17,805 nt of DNA from an uncultured Alistipes sp. (GCA_947174295.1 CAMWIG010000021.1:1-17805); one strand, 5' to 3'; counted from the stretch's first letter, positions 6,961 through 15,751 are shown. Numbers and translations are program-made. The notes: generated by a model not told the origin, from the sequence alone.

Positions 6961-9195
6961 TCAGTTTCCCTGTTCGCAGATGAAGCGTATGCGGACCAGA
7001 CGTATCTCCTCCTCGGTATAGTCGCTGCCGAGCTCCTCGACCGCCTCGTCGAGCGAATCGCTCTCGGCATCCTCCTTAAAATATAGGTATATGTCCTCGG
7101 CCTTGTCGTCGTCCATATACGTATTTATATAATAGGAGATGTCGAGTCGGGTGCCCGAGTTGACGATGGCCTCGATTTCGGTCAGCAGCTCGTCGAACTC
7201 CAAATCCTTGGCGCGCGCTATATCCTCGAAATCCATCTTGCGGTCGATGGACTGAATGATGAATATCTTGTTGCCGGCCTTGTTGGCCACCGACTTGACG
7301 ACCATATCCTGCGGGCGGATTATCTCCTTCTCCTCGACATAGGCCTTGATGAGCTTGATGAACTCCTCGCCGAACTTGCGGGCCTTGCCCACGCCGACGC
7401 CCGAGATGTTCTGCATCTCTTCGAGCGTTATGGGGTACTGAATCGACATGTCTTCGAGCGACGGATCCTGGAAGACGACGAACGGCGGAAGATTGTTCTT
7501 CTTGGCGACCTTCTTGCGCAGGTCTTTGAGCATCGAGAATAGCTCCTCGTCGGCCGCTCCGCCGCCCTTCATCGGCACGGAGGACTCGGCCTCCTGCTCC
7601 TCCGAGTCGTAGTCGTGGTCGAGTGTAATCATCACCGGCACGGGCGATGCGATGTAGGCCTCGCCGCGGGAGTTTATGGATATCAGACCGTAGTTCTCGA
7701 TGTTCTTGTCGGCCAGACCCATAATCAGCGCCTGACGCATGACCGCTCCCCAGTAGCGGGCGTCGTGCTCCTCGCCGGCGCCGAACGATTTGAGCTTGTT
7801 GTGCCCGTAGCTCTTCACCATGGCCGTGACCTTGCCCGTGAGGATGTTCACGAGGTGGTCGACCTTGAACTTGTCGCCTATCTCGCGCAGCACCGTGAGG
7901 GCGAGCTTCAAATCCTTGCGTGCGTCGACCTTGGGCTTCGGCTTGCGGCAGTTGTCGCAGTTGCCGCAGTTATCCTCGGTGTACTCCTCGCCGAAGTAGT
8001 GAAGCAGCGTTTTGCGGCGGCACATCGAGCTCTCGGCGTAGGAGACCGTTTCGAGCAGCAGCAGCTTGCCTATCTCCTGCTCGGCGACGGGCTTGCCCTG
8101 CATGAACTTTTCGAGCTTCTGAATATCCTTGTAACTGTAAAATGTCAGGCAGTGGCCCTCGCCGCCGTCGCGGCCAGCACGGCCCGTCTCCTGGTAGTAT
8201 CCTTCGAGCGACTTGGGTATGTCGTAGTGGATGACATAGCGGACGTCGGGCTTGTCGATGCCCATGCCGAAGGCTATGGTCGCCACGATGACATCGACGC
8301 GCTCCATGAGGAAGTCGTCCTGATTGTCGGCGCGAGCGGCGGCATCCATGCCGGCATGGTAGGCAAGCGCCTTGATGCCGTTGGCCACGAGCAGCTCGGC
8401 GAGCTCCTCGACCTTCTTGCGGCTCAGACAGTAGATGATGCCGCTCTTGCCTTCGTTCTGCTTGATGAAGCGGATGATGTCGCGGTCGACATTGTGCTTG
8501 GGGCGTATCTCGTAGTAGAGATTCGAGCGGTTGAATGACGATTTGAACACCGCGGCGTCGGACATGCCGAGGTTTTTCTGTATGTCGAGCTGCACCTTGG
8601 GCGTGGCCGTGGCCGTAAGCGCGATGAGCGGCGCGTGGCCGATTTCGTTGATTATCGGACGTATGCGGCGGTACTCCGGGCGGAAGTCGTGGCCCCACTC
8701 CGAGATGCAGTGCGCCTCGTCGATGGCATAGAACGATATCTTTATCTTGCGCAGGAACGCCACGTTGTCCTCCTTGGTGAGCGACTCGGGGGCGAAGTAG
8801 AGCAGTTTGGTCTTGCCGGCCAGCACGTCGGCGCGAACCTGCGCCACGGCAGTCTTGTTGAGCGACGAGTTGAGGAAGTGGGCGATGCCCGAGTCGGCAG
8901 AGAAGGTGCGCATGGCGTCCACCTGATTCTTCATCAGCGCGATAAGAGGCGAAATGATGATCGCCACGCCGTCCATCATCAGCGCGGGAAGCTGGTAGCA
9001 AAGCGATTTGCCGCCGCCCGTGGGCATCAGCACGAAGGTATCCTTTCCGCTCAGCACGTTGCGGATGACGGCTTCCTGGTTGCCCTTGAACGACGAGAAA
9101 CCGAAAAACTCTTTCAACTTCGCGTGGAGGACGTCGGTGCTCTCCTCGTATTGTCCGGCTGCCGGCCCGGTCGGTATGTCGTTCTTCTGCTTCAT
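6961..9195 (-). CDS. recQ: ATP-dependent DNA helicase RecQ
   Basis: 744 residues. A RecQ helicase core carries motif 0 (GFSSFKGNQ, 32-40), Walker A PTGGGKS (58-64), the DEAH box (159-162), TATAT (194-198) and motif VI QETGRAGRDG (335-344). The RecQ zinc-binding cysteines are present (Cys392, 410, 413, 416, in MCRRK and CGNCDNC). An RQC winged-helix region follows (about 425-530). An HRDC domain (about 555-625) has the GVGVGKARKFG hairpin. An acidic C-terminal extension of about 120 residues follows, which makes the protein longer than E. coli RecQ (about 610). The family unwinds DNA 3' to 5' in recombination and replication-fork repair. The gene is divergent from lptB, with its own -7 box 36 bases before the ATG. 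Confidence 0.97.
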   Translation of the reverse strand: MKQKNDIPTGPAAGQYEESTDVLHAKLKEFFGFSSFKGNQEAVIRNVLSGKDTFVLMPTGGGKSLCYQLPALMMDGVAIIISPLIALMKNQVDAMRTFSADSGIAHFLNSSLNKTAVAQVRADVLAGKTKLLYFAPESLTKEDNVAFLRKIKISFYAIDEAHCISEWGHDFRPEYRRIRPIINEIGHAPLIALTATATPKVQLDIQKNLGMSDAAVFKSSFNRSNLYYEIRPKHNVDRDIIRFIKQNEGKSGIIYCLSRKKVEELAELLVANGIKALAYHAGMDAAARADNQDDFLMERVDVIVATIAFGMGIDKPDVRYVIHYDIPKSLEGYYQETGRAGRDGGEGHCLTFYSYKDIQKLEKFMQGKPVAEQEIGKLLLLETVSYAESSMCRRKTLLHYFGEEYTEDNCGNCDNCRKPKPKVDARKDLKLALTVLREIGDKFKVDHLVNILTGKVTAMVKSYGHNKLKSFGAGEEHDARYWGAVMRQALIMGLADKNIENYGLISINSRGEAYIASPVPVMITLDHDYDSEEQEAESSVPMKGGGAADEELFSMLKDLRKKVAKKNNLPPFVVFQDPSLEDMSIQYPITLEEMQNISGVGVGKARKFGEEFIKLIKAYVEEKEIIRPQDMVVKSVANKAGNKIFIIQSIDRKMDFEDIARAKDLEFDELLTEIEAIVNSGTRLDISYYINTYMDDDKAEDIYLYFKEDAESDSLDEAVEELGSDYTEEEIRLVRIRFICEQGN

Positions 9196-9230
9196 CGGTA
9201 GGTTTCGTTCTCTGAATCTTAATTTATAAC

Positions 9231-9238
9231 CAAAGATA
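9231..9238 (-). promoter_or_regulatory. -7 promoter box for recQ
   Basis: On the minus strand this reads TATCTTTG (consensus TAnnTTTG), 35 bases before the recQ start, in a 92-base AT-rich divergent spacer shared with lptB. It is the same octamer as the pyrH box. Confidence 0.6.
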
Positions 9239-9259
9239 CGAATATTTGTGAAAAAATCA

Positions 9260-9267
9260 TAACTTTG
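9260..9267 (+). promoter_or_regulatory. -7 promoter box for the lptB-aroA-aroC-prmC-recX-M23 cluster
   Basis: TAACTTTG matches TAnnTTTG and lies 20 bases before the lptB ATG. No other good box is apparent up to 15439, so it probably drives the whole cluster. Confidence 0.6.
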
Positions 9268-9287
9268 TCAAAAAAATTAGCGAAAAA

Positions 9288-10118
9288 ATGCGCCTTTTCA
9301 CAAGCGAACTCGTCAAGAAATATAAAGCCCGAACAGTGGTGAACCACGTGACCATCGACGTCAATCAGGGCGAAATCGTCGGATTGTTAGGCCCCAACGG
9401 CGCCGGAAAGACAACGACTTTCTACATGATCGTGGGCCTCATCAAGCCCAACGAGGGAAAGATATTTCTGCAAGACGACGAAGGCGGAATAACGGAGCTC
9501 ACCGACGAGCCCGTCTACCGCCGTGCGCAGCTCGGAGTGGGCTACCTCGCGCAGGAGGCTTCGGTGTTCCGGCGCCTGAGCGTCGAGGACAACATCCGCG
9601 CCGTGCTCGAAATGACCGACTACTCCAAGGAGTACCAGAACGAGCGCGTGGAGTCGCTCATCGAGGAGTTCCGCTTGCAGAAGGTGCGCAAAAGCTACGG
9701 AATACAGCTCTCGGGCGGCGAGCGCCGACGTACCGAGATTGCGCGCGCCGTGGCCATCAATCCGGCGTTCATCCTGCTCGACGAGCCCTTCGCGGGCGTC
9801 GACCCGATAGCCGTCGAGGATATACAGTCGATTGTCGCGACTCTGAAAAACAAGAATATAGGCGTAATCATCACCGACCACAATGTCGACGAGACCCTGG
9901 CCATCACCGACCGCACCTACCTGCTCTACGAGGGCAAGATACTCAAAACCGGTACGGCCGAGGAGCTCGCTGCCGACGAGATGGTGCGCCGCGTCTATCT
10001 GGGTCAGAACTTCGAGCTGCGCCACAGCCCTACGCTCGACCGCATGAAGCGCGAAGCCGAAGAGAAGAAGCAGGCCGGGTCTGGCGCGGGCGCGTCCGCA
10101 GAGCCGACCGAAGAGTAA
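9288..10118 (+). CDS. lptB: LPS export ABC transporter ATP-binding protein LptB
   Basis: 276 residues with a complete ABC ATPase signature: Walker A GPNGAGKT (35-42), Q-loop Gln89 in GYLAQEAS, signature LSGGERRR (141-148), Walker B FILLDE (161-166) followed by PFAGVDPIAV, and H-loop His198 in TDHNV. The PFAGVDPIAVEDIQ and DHNVDETL stretches are characteristic of LptB rather than of general ABC ATPases. The family powers extraction of lipopolysaccharide from the inner membrane with LptF/LptG. About 25 charged and Gly/Ala-rich residues extend the C-terminus beyond the usual 240. It is the first gene of the six-gene cluster; aroA starts 7 bases after its stop. Confidence 0.95.
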   Translation: MRLFTSELVKKYKARTVVNHVTIDVNQGEIVGLLGPNGAGKTTTFYMIVGLIKPNEGKIFLQDDEGGITELTDEPVYRRAQLGVGYLAQEASVFRRLSVEDNIRAVLEMTDYSKEYQNERVESLIEEFRLQKVRKSYGIQLSGGERRRTEIARAVAINPAFILLDEPFAGVDPIAVEDIQSIVATLKNKNIGVIITDHNVDETLAITDRTYLLYEGKILKTGTAEELAADEMVRRVYLGQNFELRHSPTLDRMKREAEEKKQAGSGAGASAEPTEE

Positions 10119-10125
10119 CGAATCC

Positions 10126-11376
10126 ATGGACATATCTATACCTCCGGGGCGGGTCGCCGGCGAGCTGACTCCGCCCTGCTCCAAAAGTTACGCTCAACGC
10201 GTTCTGGCCGCTTCGCTGCTCGCGAACGGCACCACCACGATACGCAACATAGACTACTGCGACGATACGCGCTCGGCCCTGCGCTGCATACGCGCTCTGG
10301 GTGCCGAGGTCGCGGACGAAGGTGCGCGGCTGCTCGTCACGGGCGGTCTGTCGCCGCGCGGAAGCACTCTGCACGTCGGTGAGTCGGGACTGTCGTCGCG
10401 GCTCTTCACGCCGCTGGCAGCGCTGTGCGGTTCGCCGGTCGCCATTACGGGCGAGGGGAGTCTGCTGCGCCGTCCCATGATGCCGATGGTAGAGACGCTG
10501 CGTGCGCTGGGCGTCGCCGTCCGCGACGGCGGCGGATTCCTGCCCATAGAGGTGTGCGGCCCTATGCGCGGCGGCGAAGCCTGCCTCGACGGGTCGCTCT
10601 CGTCGCAGTTCGTGACGGGGCTGTTGCTGGCCCTGCCGCTGGCCGGCGGGGATACGACGCTGCACGTCGCCAATCCCGTATCGCTGCCGTACATCGACAT
10701 GACGATAGAGACCGCGGCCATGTTCGGCGTCGAGATATTCCACAACTCCTACGAGGAGTTTTTCATCGAGGGACGGCAGCGCTACATGCCCGCCGACATC
10801 GAAATCGAGGGCGATTGGAGCTCGGCGGCGATAATGCTCGCCGCGGGTGCCGTCGCGGGCTCGGTCACGCTGCATAACGTGCCGCTGCTCTCGAAGCAGG
10901 CCGATACGGCCGTCGCCACGGCGCTTGTGCGTGCCGGCGCGCAGCTGACCAGCGACGCGCGGTCGGTCACGGCTGCGCACCGGCCGCTCGCGGCGTTCGA
11001 GTTCGACGCCACGCACTGCCCCGACCTCTTTCCGGCGCTCGCGGCGCTCGCGGCGGCGGCCGAGGGCGAAAGCGTCATCACGGGCACGCGCCGCTTGGAG
11101 CACAAGGAGTCGAACCGCGCCGTGACGTTGCGCGAGCAGTACGCCCGTCTGGGTATCGAGATCGACATCTCGACCGAGAACGTGATGAAGATTCGCGGCG
11201 GCGAGATTCGCCCCGCCACGGTCGACGCCTGCGGCGACCACCGCATAGCCATGTCGCTCGCCGTGTCGGCCCTGCGCTGCACGGAGGGTGCGGTGACCGT
11301 AACCGGCGCCGAGTGCGTAGCCAAGAGCTATCCCGACTTCTTCCGCGACCTCGAAGCGGTGAGAAGCACACATTGA
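10126..11376 (+). CDS. aroA: 3-phosphoshikimate 1-carboxyvinyltransferase (EPSP synthase)
   Basis: 416 residues of the EPSPS family, which joins phosphoenolpyruvate to shikimate 3-phosphate. Conserved sites are CSKSYAQR (Lys20, Ser21, Arg25 for S3P), SSQF in the middle, KESNR (Glu/Arg of the PEP site), DHRIAM, and a Lys in AKSYPDFF near the end. The loop corresponding to E. coli LGNAGTAMRP reads VGESGLSSRL (84-93): it keeps Gly88 and Arg92 but has Leu at the positions of E. coli Thr97 and Pro101. The length is somewhat below E. coli (427). It sits 7 bases after lptB and 19 before aroC, so two successive shikimate-pathway steps are cotranscribed. Confidence 0.94.
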   Translation: MDISIPPGRVAGELTPPCSKSYAQRVLAASLLANGTTTIRNIDYCDDTRSALRCIRALGAEVADEGARLLVTGGLSPRGSTLHVGESGLSSRLFTPLAALCGSPVAITGEGSLLRRPMMPMVETLRALGVAVRDGGGFLPIEVCGPMRGGEACLDGSLSSQFVTGLLLALPLAGGDTTLHVANPVSLPYIDMTIETAAMFGVEIFHNSYEEFFIEGRQRYMPADIEIEGDWSSAAIMLAAGAVAGSVTLHNVPLLSKQADTAVATALVRAGAQLTSDARSVTAAHRPLAAFEFDATHCPDLFPALAALAAAAEGESVITGTRRLEHKESNRAVTLREQYARLGIEIDISTENVMKIRGGEIRPATVDACGDHRIAMSLAVSALRCTEGAVTVTGAECVAKSYPDFFRDLEAVRSTH

Positions 11377-11395
11377 AACCAGCCGATACCATGAT

Positions 11396-12388
11396 ATGAA
11401 CAGCTTCGGAACCATATTTCGCGTGACGCTGTGGGGCGAATCCCACGGTGCAGGCATAGGGGTGAGCATCGACGGCGTACCTGCCGGACTGCCGCTCTCG
11501 GAGGCGGACTTCACGGCCGATCTCGACCGCCGGCGTGCCGGTGCGAAGGGCACGACGGCCCGGCGCGAGAGCGACCGTCCGCACATAGTCTCCGGCCTGT
11601 TCGAGGGCCGCACGACGGGTGCTCCGCTGACCGTGGAGTTCCGCAACGAGGATGTGCGGTCGCAGGACTATCCCGACCTCAGGCTCCGTCCGCGTCCGTC
11701 GCATGCCGACTTCGCGGCGGCGGCCAAGTACGGCGGCTGCAACGACTATCGGGGCGGCGGCCACTTCTCGGGCCGTGTGACTCTCGCGCTGGTGGCGGCG
11801 GGAGCCGTAGCCAAGAGGATTCTCGGCGACGGAGTGTCGTTCGCAACGGAAATAGTGGAGATAGGCGGCTCGCGCGAGAGCAGCCGGTTCGGCGAAATCG
11901 TGGCCGCGGCTGCTGCCGACGGCGACTCCGTCGGCGGCGTGATAGAGTGCCGCGCGGAGTGCCGCGACGGTGAGCTGCTCGGCATCGGAGAGCCGTTTTT
12001 CGACTCGGTGGAGAGCGTCGCGGCGCATCTTCTGTTCTCTATTCCGGCGGTCAAGGGCGTGGAGTTCGGGTCGGGATTCGCCGGGGCGCGGCTGCGCGGC
12101 TCGCAGAACAACGACCCGATAATCGACCGCTCGGGACTGACGTCCGCGAACAATGCGGGCGGCGTGAACGGCGGAATAGCCAACGGCAACCCGATTGTCG
12201 TCCGCGCGGCTGTGAAGCCCACTCCAACGATATCCCGCAGTCAGGATACGTTCGACTTCTCGACGGGTGAGCTCGCGCCGATGCGCATGCACGGCCGCCA
12301 CGACGCCTGCATAGCCCTGCGTGCCGGCGTCGCGGTCGAAGCCGCCCTGGCGATAGCTCTGGCCGACCTCAAACTGCGCAGCCGATGA
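11396..12388 (+). CDS. aroC: Chorismate synthase
   Basis: 330 residues of the FMN-dependent chorismate synthase family, which eliminates phosphate from EPSP to make chorismate. The N-terminus (MNSFGTIFRVTLWGESHG) holds the first family signature with His17. RPRPSHAD gives the second conserved histidine (His103). YGGCNDYRGGGHFSGR and GGVNGGIANGNPI are the flavin/substrate segments, and MHGRHDACI lies near the C-terminus. It is about 30 residues shorter than E. coli AroC, within family range. Its TGA overlaps the prmC ATG as ATGA, suggesting translational coupling. Confidence 0.96.
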   Translation: MNSFGTIFRVTLWGESHGAGIGVSIDGVPAGLPLSEADFTADLDRRRAGAKGTTARRESDRPHIVSGLFEGRTTGAPLTVEFRNEDVRSQDYPDLRLRPRPSHADFAAAAKYGGCNDYRGGGHFSGRVTLALVAAGAVAKRILGDGVSFATEIVEIGGSRESSRFGEIVAAAAADGDSVGGVIECRAECRDGELLGIGEPFFDSVESVAAHLLFSIPAVKGVEFGSGFAGARLRGSQNNDPIIDRSGLTSANNAGGVNGGIANGNPIVVRAAVKPTPTISRSQDTFDFSTGELAPMRMHGRHDACIALRAGVAVEAALAIALADLKLRSR

Positions 12389-13215
12389 CTACGCGCCGCG
12401 ACATACTCGACCGCCTGACCGCCGCCGCCGAACCGCTCTACGGTGCGGCCGAAGCGCGTCAGATAGCCCGTATGGTGCTCTCGGCACGGACCGGCGCCAC
12501 GCTCACGCAGATGGTCGTCGAGCCCGACGCCGCGGCAGAAATCGCCGACTTGGAGCGCATCGAGCGGGAGATTGCCGCCGCGCGCCCCGTGCAGTACGTG
12601 CTGGGCGAGGCGGAGTTCTGCGGACTGACCTTCGAGGTCGGCGAGGGAGTGCTCATCCCGCGCCCCGAGACCGAGGAGCTCGTGCGGCGCATTGCGGATA
12701 TGCGTCCGGCATCGCTGCTCGACATAGGCACCGGCAGCGGCTGCATAGCCGTGTCGGCGGCCCGGTTGCTGCCCGGCGCCGAAGTGTGGGCCGTCGACAT
12801 ATCCGCCGAGGCGCTCGCGTTCGCGCGGCGCAACGCCGTACGGTCGGGCGCCGAGGTGCGTTTCGTGCAGGCCGACGCGCTGCGCATGCCCGACCTCGGG
12901 CGGCGGTTCGAGGCCGTGGTGTCGAATCCTCCGTACATTCCCCTCTCGGAGCGTGAGTCTATGCGCCGCAATGTCACGGAGTACGAACCCGCGACGGCGC
13001 TCTTCGTCCCCGACGACGACCCGCTGCTCTTCTACCGCGCGATAGCCCGGCAGGCGCATCGGCTCCTCGCACCGGGCGGACTGCTGTGGTTCGAGGTGCA
13101 CGAGACGTTCGCCGACGAGGTCGCCGCGATGCTCCGGCGCGAAGGTTTCGCCGATGTGGAGATATATGCCGACATAAACGACAAACCACGAATGGCATGC
13201 GGCAGGATGAAGTGA
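12385..13215 (+). CDS. prmC: Release factor glutamine methyltransferase PrmC
   Basis: 276 residues, usual family length. It has an N-terminal helical domain (about 1-85), the IPRPETEEL linker (91-99), the SAM-binding DIGTGSGCIAV motif (113-123) and the catalytic NPPY (181-184) that positions the glutamine amide. The family N5-methylates the GGQ glutamine of RF1/RF2 and so tunes translation termination. The start overlaps the aroC stop by 4 bases (ATGA), and the 3' end overlaps the recX start region. Confidence 0.95.
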   Translation: MTTRRDILDRLTAAAEPLYGAAEARQIARMVLSARTGATLTQMVVEPDAAAEIADLERIEREIAAARPVQYVLGEAEFCGLTFEVGEGVLIPRPETEELVRRIADMRPASLLDIGTGSGCIAVSAARLLPGAEVWAVDISAEALAFARRNAVRSGAEVRFVQADALRMPDLGRRFEAVVSNPPYIPLSERESMRRNVTEYEPATALFVPDDDPLLFYRAIARQAHRLLAPGGLLWFEVHETFADEVAAMLRREGFADVEIYADINDKPRMACGRMK

Positions 13216-13712
13216 AAAAACGCCGGACGAAGAGCCCCGAGCAGGCTCTCGCGGCCCTGATGCGGCTATGCGCCAGGGCCGAGAAGTCGTCGGGCGACGC
13301 CCGGCGGCTGATGCGCGGCTGGGGGCTCTCCGAGCACGATGCCGAGCGTGTGCTGCGGCAGCTGGTGCAGCAGCGGTTCATCGACGACAGCCGATATGCC
13401 TGCGCTTTCGTGCGCGAGAAGGTAAACCTCGGCGGCTGGGGGGCATACAAAATTCGCGCGGCGCTCTCGCGCAAGGGAATCGACCGCGCGACGGCGGATG
13501 CGGCGCTGGCCGAAATCAGCCCCGCACAGAGTGCCGAACGGCTTGCGCAGCAGCTCTCGCGCAAGGTGCGAACGGTGCGTGCCGCAACGCCATATGAATT
13601 GAAAACCAAACTTATACGCTACGGACTGTCGCTCGGTTACGATTTCGAAGCCGTGCGGGAGGCTGCCGGGGCGATTGTAAAAACGACAGACGAAGAATGC
13701 GATATTTTCTGA
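13197..13712 (+). CDS. recX: Regulatory protein RecX
   Basis: 171 residues, small basic helical protein of the RecX family (three-helix repeats). The RFIDDSRYACAFVREKVN segment followed by GGWGAYKIRAALSRKGI is the family signature. RecX binds RecA filaments and limits their growth. The ATG at 13197 (MRQDEVKKRR) overlaps the prmC stop by 19 bases. A GTG at 13212, overlapping that stop as GTGA, is a possible alternative and would shorten the protein by 5 residues; the frame is open further upstream but inside prmC. Its end overlaps the next gene by 16 bases. recA is not in the window. Confidence 0.9.
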   Translation: MRQDEVKKRRTKSPEQALAALMRLCARAEKSSGDARRLMRGWGLSEHDAERVLRQLVQQRFIDDSRYACAFVREKVNLGGWGAYKIRAALSRKGIDRATADAALAEISPAQSAERLAQQLSRKVRTVRAATPYELKTKLIRYGLSLGYDFEAVREAAGAIVKTTDEECDIF

Positions 13713-15439
13713 CCCTTATCCTTTCGGCGGCCGTTGCGGCGACGGCCGCAGCGCAGTCGCTGCCTCACGGCGACTACGAGTACCCAGTTCGCGACGTTCA
13801 GCGGCTCTACTCGGCCAACTTCGGCGAGATGCGCCCCAACCACTTCCACTCGGGCGTCGACATCAAGACCGACGGTGTGACGGGAAAACGCGTCGTCGCC
13901 GTGGCCGACGGCTACGTCTCGCGCATCGTCGTGCAGCCCGGCGGCTATGGACGGGCGCTGTATGTCACCCACCCGGACGGCACCACTTCGGTGTACGGCC
14001 ACTTGCAGAGCTTCCGCCCCGACATCGAGAAATACGTGCGCGAGGAGCGCATACGCCGCCGCAGCAACCGCGTGGACCTCTACTTCAACAAGTGGGAGTG
14101 GGAGGTCGAGAGGGGCCAGACGATAGCATTTTCTGGAAATACCGGCACCTCCTACGGCCCGCACCTCCATTTCGAGCTGCGCGAGACCGCCACGCAGCGC
14201 ACGATGAACACCATAGCCGAGGGGATAATTCCCGTGACGGACAATCTGCCGCCCGTTATCGCACGCCTGCACTACGTCGAGGTCGACACCGTGGGGTGCG
14301 TACCCGTGCATTCGCGCCGCCGGAGCTACGACGTGCGCCGCCAGGCACCCGGTATCTATATTCTGGCGACGGAGCGGGCGGTCGATGCGGGGCGCAACGG
14401 ATATTTCATAGTCGAGGTCTCCGACCGCAAGAACGGCGTGCAGAACACGTTCGGCGTCTACCGCGTGAGCTGCGCCGTGGACGGCGAAAAACGGTTCGAG
14501 TACCGCATGGACGGATTCACGTTCGACTGCACGCGCTACTGCAATGCCGCGGCATGTTACGACATGCAGCTTTCGTCGCGCAACGAGGTGATGCGTCTGG
14601 CACGTCTCGAAGGCAGCAGCCGCGGTTTCTACACGACACTCGTCGACGACGGTGCCATATCGCTCGCCGACGGAGAGACGGCGCAGGTGAGAATCGAGGC
14701 CGAGGACGATTGCGGCAACCTCTCGCAGTTGGAGTTCACGATTCGCGGCAAGGCCGACGGCGACTGTTTCCGCGCTCCGGCCGAGGCCGCGTGCGGCGAG
14801 ACGATAGACCGCCGCCGCGACTTCTCGCACGCCGACTCGCTCCTGACGATAGAGATTCCCGCCGGCACGCTCTACGAATCGGCGTTTTTCGAGTGTCGCC
14901 ACGCAGAGAAGCGCCCCAAAGCCGACTCGTCGCTCGTCGTGCTCTCCGCTGTGAGCTCCATAATGACCGACGCCACACCCATGCACCGTGGCGCTAAGCT
15001 CGCCCTGCGGTGCGACGTTCCGCAGCGGCTGCGCAGCCGCGCCGTGCTGGCGCGCCTGAACCGCAAGGGACGGCCCGTGTATGCCGGCGGACGCTACGAC
15101 GACGGCGCTGTGCGCGGTACGATAACCTCTTTCGGCGACTATTTCGTGGCGGCCGATACCGTGGCTCCAAAGGTTTCGCCGCGATTCAAGCAAGGGGCCG
15201 ACCTCTCGTCGGCACGGTCGCTCTCGTTCTCCGTAGGCGACAACTTCTCGGGCGTGGCATCCTATGAAGGGACAATCGACGGCGAGTGGGCCATATTCGA
15301 GTACATGCCGGTGGGCGGACGGCTGATTCACAACTTCACGGACAGCAGTCTCGCCCGGGGAAAGCGACATACGGTGCGCATCACGGTGAGGGACAACTGC
15401 GGAAACAGCCGAACGGTCGAGTGCGATTTTTACAGATAA
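13697..15439 (+). CDS. Secreted M23-family (LytM-like) zinc metallopeptidase
   Basis: 580 residues. A Sec signal peptide is at 1-19 (basic start, LTLILSAAVAATAAA core, probable cleavage before Gln20). The M23 domain occupies about 30-165. The zinc ligands are His51 and Asp55 (HSGVD) and His158, and the catalytic histidines His102 (YGHL) and His156 (GPHLHFE). A charged insertion lies between YGHL and the GQTIAFSGNTGTS strand. About 400 further residues form extracytoplasmic beta-rich modules with repeated DNCGN/DDCGN-type strands (near 340, 515 and 570), likely a substrate-positioning region. The family cuts peptidoglycan cross-links in the periplasm. It is the last gene of the cluster, starting 16 bases inside recX; whether it hydrolyses or only regulates cannot be told, though all metal ligands are present. 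Confidence 0.92.
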   Translation: MRYFLTLILSAAVAATAAAQSLPHGDYEYPVRDVQRLYSANFGEMRPNHFHSGVDIKTDGVTGKRVVAVADGYVSRIVVQPGGYGRALYVTHPDGTTSVYGHLQSFRPDIEKYVREERIRRRSNRVDLYFNKWEWEVERGQTIAFSGNTGTSYGPHLHFELRETATQRTMNTIAEGIIPVTDNLPPVIARLHYVEVDTVGCVPVHSRRRSYDVRRQAPGIYILATERAVDAGRNGYFIVEVSDRKNGVQNTFGVYRVSCAVDGEKRFEYRMDGFTFDCTRYCNAAACYDMQLSSRNEVMRLARLEGSSRGFYTTLVDDGAISLADGETAQVRIEAEDDCGNLSQLEFTIRGKADGDCFRAPAEAACGETIDRRRDFSHADSLLTIEIPAGTLYESAFFECRHAEKRPKADSSLVVLSAVSSIMTDATPMHRGAKLALRCDVPQRLRSRAVLARLNRKGRPVYAGGRYDDGAVRGTITSFGDYFVAADTVAPKVSPRFKQGADLSSARSLSFSVGDNFSGVASYEGTIDGEWAIFEYMPVGGRLIHNFTDSSLARGKRHTVRITVRDNCGNSRTVECDFYR

Positions 15440-15516
15440 CGGCGGCTGCGACGGCGAAAAGAGGCCTGAATGCAAACTTTTTGTCGGCCGATGCGCTGAA
15501 ATTCACAATAAATTAT

Positions 15517-15524
15517 TACTTTTG
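15517..15524 (+). promoter_or_regulatory. -7 promoter box for the tRNA-Arg gene
   Basis: TACTTTTG matches TAnnTTTG and lies 45 bases before the tRNA 5' end in an AT-rich stretch. No -33 TTTG is seen at the right spacing. Confidence 0.5.
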
Positions 15525-15569
15525 CACCGCTCGCAGGTATCTGCATTCGCTGCACGATGCCGAAGCGAT

Positions 15570-15643
15570 GGTTCCGTAGCTCAGTTGGATAGAGCAACAG
15601 CCTTCTAAGCTGTGGGTCGCGCGTTCGAACCGCGCCGGAATCA
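15570..15643 (+). tRNA. tRNA-Arg (anticodon TCT)
   Basis: A 74-base cloverleaf: acceptor stem GGTTCCG/CGGAATC (one G-U pair), D-arm GCTC/GAGC, anticodon stem ACAGC/GCTGT with loop CTTCTAA (anticodon TCT at 15604-15606), variable region GGGTC, T-arm GCGCG-TTCGAAC-CGCGC and discriminator A. CCA is not encoded. It reads AGA (and probably AGG) codons. Its 3' end recurs twice downstream, which marks it as a likely integration site. It has its own -7 box and intrinsic terminator. Confidence 0.97.
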
Positions 15644-15657
15644 CGATGCAAGCGGCA

Positions 15658-15688
15658 AGCGACCGAAATGTTTCGGTCGCTTTTTTTT
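15658..15688 (+). terminator. Intrinsic terminator of tRNA-Arg
   Basis: 10-bp stem AGCGACCGAA/TTCGGTCGCT with loop ATGT, followed by a run of T to 15688, starting 15 bases after the tRNA. Classic rho-independent form. Confidence 0.9.
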
Positions 15689-15729
15689 GTGCTTCGCTCC
15701 GTTGTAAACGAGTTTACACGAGCTTCCAC

Positions 15730-15751
15730 AAAAAAACGGCGTCAGACGCCG
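15730..15751 (-). terminator. Intrinsic terminator for leftward transcription
   Basis: On the minus strand a stem CGGCG/CGCCG with loop TCTGA is followed by seven T (15736-15730). It would stop transcripts coming from the repressor / 59-residue gene side before they run antisense into the tRNA. Confidence 0.7.

Noticed and set aside
10030..11646. 538-codon minus-strand frame across lptB/aroA/aroC
   Set aside because: It crosses three recognised genes and their boundaries, with low-complexity Arg-rich translation.
13637..15475. 612-codon minus-strand frame opposite the M23 peptidase
   Set aside because: Antisense to a gene with signal peptide and complete metal site; composition is unlike a protein.
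15430..15729. 99-codon minus-strand frame over tRNA-Arg
   Set aside because: It runs antisense through the tRNA and its terminator; a chance frame.
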